DNA of 26,943 bases, from NCBI GenBank assembly GCA_043767025.1, contig JAYUHK010000202.1, positions 1 through 26,943 on the forward strand, given 5' to 3'. The number at the start of each line of letters is the position of its first letter. Within the stretch, counting starts at the first letter, position 1. Made by a program: the position numbers and the translations under genes. Under the pieces are notes generated by a model. It saw nothing but the letters and a program-made list of their open reading frames with translations, made no database searches and was not told the DNA's origin. Origin of the DNA: JAYUHK01 sp043767025. Its GTDB lineage: Bacteria; Bacteroidota; Bacteroidia; Chitinophagales; Saprospiraceae. This document shows positions 22,041 through 26,943 of the stretch, in pieces.

Positions 22041-24544
22041 TATTTTACCACTTCTATTTTTTTGATAATAACGCCGTCTTTCGTGAGAGCCTGAACAAAA
22101 TAAATACCGCTTGCCAACTGACTCAAATCAGTCTGGGCATCGTTGCCGTTCACGTTGTTGATTTCGGCGACTACCATTCCCATCAGATTGAAGACTGCGA
22201 CGCGCTGAATCTCGAAGCCGCCGTTGAGGTGCAATCTTACCAAACCCGTAGTAGGATTGGGTGCGACCACGAGCAAGGACTCATCTAATGTTTTTATTTT
22301 TTTAGAAGTACCTATCGGAATAATAATTTCTTGATTTTCGGCAGCTGTTTCGACACCATTTCCGTCCATCACAGCAGGAACGGATACTCTCACGCGGAGC
22401 TGATTGTCCGCCGAAAGCTGAAAGCCAGCGATATCATCATCAACGATAAAACTCACTGTCCCAATTTTGCCGATTCCGCTTGCGAAAGAACCACTTGTGC
22501 GAGTCAAACCTGCGTCCAATCGTCCTGACCAAGGTTTTTTGACCATACTCAAAGTAGAGGCTCCGTATTTTATCCAACTGGATTGCTCGAAAGCGATGGA
22601 GGTCATAGAATCCACTACTTTGGAGGCATCATAATCAAAACTCAAAGCCAAGCCACTGACATTTACTGCTGGGTCATTGGTTTTTCCTAAAATAATATCT
22701 ATTTCTACCAAATCTCCGGGCTGTGCCACACCTACGGGAAGCGACTGCTGAAAGTAAAGCGGTAATTTTTTGATGCTCAAACTGAGGTCGCTCGTAAAGT
22801 TGTGCGTCAATCCGTAGAAAGAACTCAACGCCACAGTATCTTGCGAGGAAATAAATCCATTTCCGTCGGTATCGACATATTTCAAATCTGCGCTTGTTTT
22901 TACGAATGGATTAGACCAGTTTTCGCCAAACTGTCCGAACCAATTCACAGATGCTTCGGGGCGAGATGTTCCCGCTTCTCCCAAAGAGTAGCCGATAGGG
23001 AGCAAATCCGACATACTCACCACTCCGTCACTGTTGGCATCGCCTGACCAGACACATTTAGAGCCTACACAAAAATCTGCATTGCTCGCAGACGGTGCAA
23101 TATTTTTCACTTCGATGCTGGCTTTTAGCGTCTTGCAATCGCCGTTCATGCAGTAGCGAACCTGAAACTCATCATTGCCAGTAAAATCTGTGTTGGGGAC
23201 ATAAACTATTAGGTTGTAGCCCGTGACAAGCTGCCCGTTGTAGGTGTTGCTGCTGCTGCCTCCGTAAAAAGTCGCAGTTCCGTGATTAGCAGGGTCTATG
23301 ATTTCGAAATTATATCCATTGAGTGGAATGCCGTAGTCAATCACAAATGCCGTATTGCGTGGCGTTACGAAGTTGTAAGGCAACGCCAATGACGGTGCTT
23401 GATTACTGACCAAAATACTAACAGTTGCCGTTTCTTGCGGCGCAACACCTCCATAAAAAGGTATTCCCGCAGTTGGAGAGTTCCATTTGGCAGTATAGGT
23501 GAATTGTGCGATACCCTTGAAGTTTGCGGTCGGAGTAAAGGTAAAATTATCTCCACCACTGTTGGTGACTGTGCCACCTTGTGCAGGCTGCGTGAAGCTG
23601 ATAACAGAAAAATTTGGCGCAATATCATTTCGCTGTACCCGCATCGAAATCGGTGTATTGACCACTGTATTATATGCGTCGTCTATCACAAACTGGTTGG
23701 GCGTAGCGGCAGGAAGAATATTTATCTGTACGGTCGTCGTATAGGTTGCGCTGCCTACGGTCTTCGAGAACGTAAAGTTATCTGTGCCAACATAATTTAG
23801 AGTTGGTTTGAATCTAAACGAAATTGGAGAATCCGCCACCAAAGTTCCATGCGAAGGGCTGGCAGTTACGGAATAGCCATTGGCAGCTAAAAAGACAGGA
23901 ATTGACTGATTTTTGGCAGAAGACAAGGATTGATTTTCATTTTTCAAACCACTCGAAACGGTAATAAAAACATCTCCATTCTTACAATTTTCATATTCAT
24001 CGCACACTATATAATTTACAAAAGCCGTGCCTTCAAAACCCGCTTTGGGTGTAAAACGAATCACAGAGTCCGAAATTACCTCTGCTACGCCATTGTGTAC
24101 AGAAGAAATCGCCAATACTGGCTGCAAAGCTCTTAAATCGGAAGTTCCTAAATCATTTTTCAATACATTGATACTTACAGGCTGACCTGTAGCGGTGTTT
24201 GCGTAGTCTGCTTTCGTAGTAATATACGAATCCGCAATATCTACTGCAAATCCTTTGTAAAGAATTTGTACTGGCGGAAAAGTCATCAAGTTGAGCAAGA
24301 ATGTATCGCGCCCGACGAAGTTGGGAGCGGGTGTATAAATAATTTTACTGGGAGTCACTACCGCAGTGCCGTGTTTGGGCTGAACGCTCAAAGCTGCATT
24401 GATGGCAGAATAATTGTAAGTAAAACTGTGGTTGGTAAGGACTTGCTTCCCCTCGAAGAGAGAACTCTGTGCAAAAAGACCTAAAGGGCTGATAAACAGC
24501 ACCATAAGTCGAATTACTTTTTGGATATGTACGGATATATTCAT
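22040..24544 (-). CDS. T9SS-secreted Ig/cadherin-like surface protein with dockerin-like and cohesin-like modules
   Basis: A secreted 834-residue protein, probably attached to the cell surface. The signal peptide (about 1-26) ends in GLFAQ. Four to five Ig- or cadherin-like repeats fill about 27-480; each carries the FTPxxxFxGxxxFxY type of strand (for example YTPAPNFVGRDTF and FTPTANFKGIAQF). Two EF-hand-like, dockerin-type calcium motifs follow: GDANSDGVVSMSD at 501-513 and VDTDGNGFISSQD at 557-569, separated by an unusually long aromatic-rich spacer. A cohesin-like beta domain covers about 605-720. The C-terminal T9SS type A sorting domain (about 757-834) has the motif APNPTTGLVRL and ends KKIEVVK. 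Its C-terminal order matches that of the giant protein, though the sequences are clearly different. It is divergent from the next gene and has its own terminator. Confidence 0.93.
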   Translation of the reverse strand: MNISVHIQKVIRLMVLFISPLGLFAQSSLFEGKQVLTNHSFTYNYSAINAALSVQPKHGTAVVTPSKIIYTPAPNFVGRDTFLLNLMTFPPVQILYKGFAVDIADSYITTKADYANTATGQPVSINVLKNDLGTSDLRALQPVLAISSVHNGVAEVISDSVIRFTPKAGFEGTAFVNYIVCDEYENCKNGDVFITVSSGLKNENQSLSSAKNQSIPVFLAANGYSVTASPSHGTLVADSPISFRFKPTLNYVGTDNFTFSKTVGSATYTTTVQINILPAATPNQFVIDDAYNTVVNTPISMRVQRNDIAPNFSVISFTQPAQGGTVTNSGGDNFTFTPTANFKGIAQFTYTAKWNSPTAGIPFYGGVAPQETATVSILVSNQAPSLALPYNFVTPRNTAFVIDYGIPLNGYNFEIIDPANHGTATFYGGSSSNTYNGQLVTGYNLIVYVPNTDFTGNDEFQVRYCMNGDCKTLKASIEVKNIAPSASNADFCVGSKCVWSGDANSDGVVSMSDLLPIGYSLGEAGTSRPEASVNWFGQFGENWSNPFVKTSADLKYVDTDGNGFISSQDTVALSSFYGLTHNFTSDLSLSIKKLPLYFQQSLPVGVAQPGDLVEIDIILGKTNDPAVNVSGLALSFDYDASKVVDSMTSIAFEQSSWIKYGASTLSMVKKPWSGRLDAGLTRTSGSFASGIGKIGTVSFIVDDDIAGFQLSADNQLRVRVSVPAVMDGNGVETAAENQEIIIPIGTSKKIKTLDESLLVVAPNPTTGLVRLHLNGGFEIQRVAVFNLMGMVVAEINNVNGNDAQTDLSQLASGIYFVQALTKDGVIIKKIEVVK

Positions 24545-24636
24545 GGCTAATAGATTTCAGGTGCAAGATATGTTATAGTCCAGAATTTTCCAAATATTTT
24601 TCATCTTTTGCATAAAAAAAATGAAAAAAAATATTT

Positions 24637-24670
24637 TTTGTAGAAAAAATTAAATTTTTCCCTAATTTTG
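24637..24670 (+). promoter_or_regulatory. Promoter of the uncharacterised helical protein gene
   Basis: TTTG at 24637-24640 and TAATTTTG at 24663-24670, 22 bases apart, form a good Bacteroidota -33/-7 pair. The -7 element is 22 bases before the ATG at 24693. It lies in the 148-base divergent intergenic region; I could not find a convincing element for the opposite gene. Confidence 0.65.
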
Positions 24671-24692
24671 ATTTTTATAGAAATTCATTTTG

Positions 24693-26117
24693 ATGATAAA
24701 GAAAAACAAATTATACGAAGTTTTAAAGCAATTAGAGGAAAAAGACGTGAAGAAATTACGAAAGTATATCGCTTCGCCTTATTTCAATAAGAGCAAAAAA
24801 TTGAGCAAATTGTATCAATTTTTAATCCAAAATATTAAGAACGGCGTAGCGGATTTTCCAGACAAACAGACGGTTTGGGAGTTGCTTTTTGGTACGGTTG
24901 AAACTTACGAAGATGTGCGTTTTCGCAAACTTAATTCTGACTTATTGAAGTTGGTGGAAGGGTTCTTGGCGCAGCAAATCTACGACCAAAATCCCATTTA
25001 TCAGGCGACTTACCTCATCGAAGCAGTCGGGAAGAAAAAAGTAGAAAAACTTTACAACACGACTATGAGTACGGCGCGCCGACTGTCGGCTCAACAACCC
25101 TACAAGCCAGCGTCTTATTACTACCATCAGTATCAAATAGAAACAAACCTTTACAAGCTGTCTGAGTTGGAAAGCAAACGGAGTGAAAAGGGGAATGTGG
25201 AAGAAATTATTAACAATCTTGACCGTTTTTATTTGGCTGAAAAGCTGCGCTATCTTTGCGAATCACAAAGTCGAATGTTGTTTGTTTCTCACGAATACAA
25301 GTTACTTTTTATTGACGAAATCATTGAGCATCTCAAAAAACACAATTACGAACAGTTTCCGGCTGTCGCCGTTTATTTTCAAGTCTATTTGACACAAATA
25401 GAGCCAGAAATCGAAGGACATTACTTCAAGTTGAGGACTTTATTGGACAGCAGTTCGGATAAATTCTCGAAGGAAGAAGTCAATGTAATTTATCGCTACG
25501 CATTGAATTATTGCATCAGTAAAATCAACAAAAATATTCAAATTTTTCTCACTGAATATTTTAATCTTTACGAAAAAATGTTGAAAGACAACATAGTCAT
25601 CGTAGATGGTTATCTTTCCCCTTGGCACTTCAAGAACATCGTTACTGCCGCTTCGCGTCTTCAAAAATACGAGTGGACAGAAAATTTTATCCAAAAATAT
25701 AAAAAATATCTTCCCGAAGACGCGCGCGAAAACGCAGTATCTTTCAACTTGGCGCAGGTTTATTTTTATCAAAAAAAATACGACAAAGTTATTACTATGT
25801 TGAGCAACGTCGAGTACGACGACATCAACTACAACCTCAACTCTAAAACCATTCTGGTCGCGGTCTATTACGAAACGGAAGAAATCGAATCGCTTTATTC
25901 TCTCTTGGAGAGCTTTCGAGTATTTTTGAGTCGCCACAAAAATATTTCCACCGATAGGAGAGATTTGTACGCCAATCTCATCAAATTCGTCCGAAAAATA
26001 ACACAACTTGCACCCAACGACAAGAAAGGACTGCAAAAAATAAAAGAAGAAGTAGAACGCACGCCCAACATCGCCTCTGCCAAGTGGCTCAAAGAAAAAA
26101 TTGCAACTTGGGGCTAA
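24693..26117 (+). CDS. Uncharacterised helical protein (Bacteroidota conserved hypothetical)
   Basis: A 474-residue protein of unknown function. I start at ATG 24693; an in-frame TTG at 24690 would add one residue. There is no signal peptide or membrane segment, so it should be cytoplasmic. Composition is highly charged (Lys, Glu) and aromatic-rich, and it looks alpha-helical throughout. The N-terminus (YEVLKQLEEKDVKKLRKY, then SPYFNKSKK) resembles a widespread but unnamed Bacteroidota family. The middle and C-terminus show TPR-like helix pairs, for example around AVSFNLAQVYFYQKKYDKV (about 350-370), suggesting a protein-interaction scaffold. It has its own promoter; the transporter gene follows 98 bases later with no terminator between, so read-through is possible. 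No function is claimed. Confidence 0.85.
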   Translation: MIKKNKLYEVLKQLEEKDVKKLRKYIASPYFNKSKKLSKLYQFLIQNIKNGVADFPDKQTVWELLFGTVETYEDVRFRKLNSDLLKLVEGFLAQQIYDQNPIYQATYLIEAVGKKKVEKLYNTTMSTARRLSAQQPYKPASYYYHQYQIETNLYKLSELESKRSEKGNVEEIINNLDRFYLAEKLRYLCESQSRMLFVSHEYKLLFIDEIIEHLKKHNYEQFPAVAVYFQVYLTQIEPEIEGHYFKLRTLLDSSSDKFSKEEVNVIYRYALNYCISKINKNIQIFLTEYFNLYEKMLKDNIVIVDGYLSPWHFKNIVTAASRLQKYEWTENFIQKYKKYLPEDARENAVSFNLAQVYFYQKKYDKVITMLSNVEYDDINYNLNSKTILVAVYYETEEIESLYSLLESFRVFLSRHKNISTDRRDLYANLIKFVRKITQLAPNDKKGLQKIKEEVERTPNIASAKWLKEKIATWG

Positions 26118-26122
26118 TTTTG

Positions 26123-26154
26123 TTTGACAATCAGAAATAATACAGCTACCTTCG
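26123..26154 (+). promoter_or_regulatory. Possible promoter of the CorA-like gene
   Basis: TTTG at 26123-26126 and TACCTTCG at 26147-26154, a 20-base spacer. The -7 element has one mismatch to TAnnTTTG. It would give a leader of about 55 bases before the ATG at 26216. Confidence 0.4.
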
Positions 26155-26215
26155 CCGTGCGGAAAGAAATTTTTTTCATCAATCTATTTTTGAATGGATA
26201 CGGACAGTCGTTGGC

Positions 26216-26943
26216 ATGATTCAATACTACATCAAAGAGCAGGGCAAACTCAAGTCTATCCCTGCGCCGGAAGCCCGTTGTTGGATTAATCTTTCGCCTC
26301 CTTTCACGGGCGAAGAGCTGGAGGAGTTCGCCCAAAACTACGATATTCCCTACGATTTTTTGACAGACCCATTGGACATGGACGAGCGCGCTCGCTACGA
26401 GCGCGAGGACGATGTCCGCCTCATCGTCATCAATACGCCCGTCCTCAACGAAGGGCATCGCAACGACGAAGCCACCTACGTCACCGTCCCGATCGGCATT
26501 ATTTTGAGCCACGAACAAGTCATCACCATCACGTCCTCCGAAAACACTGTGCTGGAGTTATTTTTGGAAAATAAAGTCAAAAACTTCGACCCCAGTGACG
26601 AAAGCCTTTTCGTGCTACAAATATTGGAGCAAAATATTTTCAGGTTCTTAAATTGCCTCAAAAAACTCAATCTCAAACGCAACTTGGTCGAAAAAGAACT
26701 CTACGACAGCAGTAGAAACGAAGACCTCAAACAACTCTTGAGTATCCACAAAAGTCTTATTTATTTTCTCAACTCGTTGAGTGCCAACGAGTTGTTGAAA
26801 ATGAAAATGAAACGAAATGATTTTCTTCACGTCCGCGACCACGAAGAAAAAATAGACTTGCTCGAAGACATCATCATTGACAACAGCCAAGCGATGGCGA
26901 TGGCAAACATCTACACCAATATTTTGAGCAGCACGATGGAAAC
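26216..26943 (+). CDS. CorA-family magnesium/cobalt transporter, N-terminal part
   Basis: The first 242 codons plus two bases of a gene running off the right edge. ATG 26216 is the first ATG in this frame after the previous gene. The product matches the cytoplasmic part of CorA-type divalent cation channels: an N-terminal alpha/beta domain (about 1-120) containing WINLSPP, DFLTDPLDMDERARYE and the strand VITITSSEN, then the long helical willow region (about 120-242) with NIFRFLNCLKKLNL, SLIYFLNSL and LLEDIIIDNSQAMAMANIY. The helix around DNSQAMAMANIYTNIL is the typical stretch leading into the first membrane helix. The two membrane helices and the GMN signature lie beyond the window, so ion selectivity cannot be read. 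It is on the same strand as the preceding gene, 98 bases away. Confidence 0.88.
   Translation, partial: MIQYYIKEQGKLKSIPAPEARCWINLSPPFTGEELEEFAQNYDIPYDFLTDPLDMDERARYEREDDVRLIVINTPVLNEGHRNDEATYVTVPIGIILSHEQVITITSSENTVLELFLENKVKNFDPSDESLFVLQILEQNIFRFLNCLKKLNLKRNLVEKELYDSSRNEDLKQLLSIHKSLIYFLNSLSANELLKMKMKRNDFLHVRDHEEKIDLLEDIIIDNSQAMAMANIYTNILSSTME

Overview
The window comes from a member of the Bacteroidota. Three things point there: two proteins end in a type IX secretion (T9SS) sorting domain, secD and secF are fused in one reading frame as in that phylum, and several genes follow the phylum's TAnnTTTG -7 promoter element with A-rich leaders instead of Shine-Dalgarno sites. Intergenic DNA is very AT-rich. 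Huge Ig/PKD/HYR-type surface proteins suggest a Saprospiria- or Chitinophagia-like, surface-associated bacterium, but the lineage is inference. I see no tRNA, rRNA, CRISPR array, transposase or phage gene.

Layout, left to right. After an AT-rich leader comes the SecDF membrane protein (341-3424), closed by two hairpin terminators. A TlpA-type thioredoxin lipoprotein follows (3562-4674), with its own terminator. A gene-poor stretch of about 840 bp (4675-5515) holds a strongly AT-rich segment, three promoter-like elements and a small possibly frameshifted ORF. Next are two same-strand secreted-protein genes: a 429-residue protein (5516-6805) and, 66 bp later with no terminator between, a 4000-residue repeat protein (6872-18874). 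The giant protein runs from a lamin-tail-like domain through PKD-like and HYR-like repeats to dockerin-like, cohesin-like and T9SS domains. After a terminator comes an RlpA-like double-psi barrel/SPOR protein (19218-20087), facing a minus-strand subtilisin-family protease (20155-21855) across a bidirectional terminator. A second T9SS surface protein with Ig/cadherin-like, dockerin-like and cohesin-like modules lies on the minus strand (22040-24544). Divergent from it is an uncharacterised helical cytoplasmic protein (24693-26117), then the 5' part of a CorA-type metal ion transporter cut by the window end (26216-26943).

The theme is export and the cell envelope. SecDF drives Sec translocation, which every signal-peptide protein here needs. 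Two of those proteins then leave through T9SS. The thioredoxin lipoprotein, RlpA-like protein and protease act in the envelope. Apart from the 5516-18874 pair, the genes look individually transcribed (separate promoters or terminators), so this is a neighbourhood of envelope genes and not one operon. I did not find a convincing new multi-gene system. The most unusual objects are the giant repeat protein, with in-gene duplications visible at DNA level, and the recurrence of dockerin-like plus cohesin-like plus sorting modules in two separate surface proteins.
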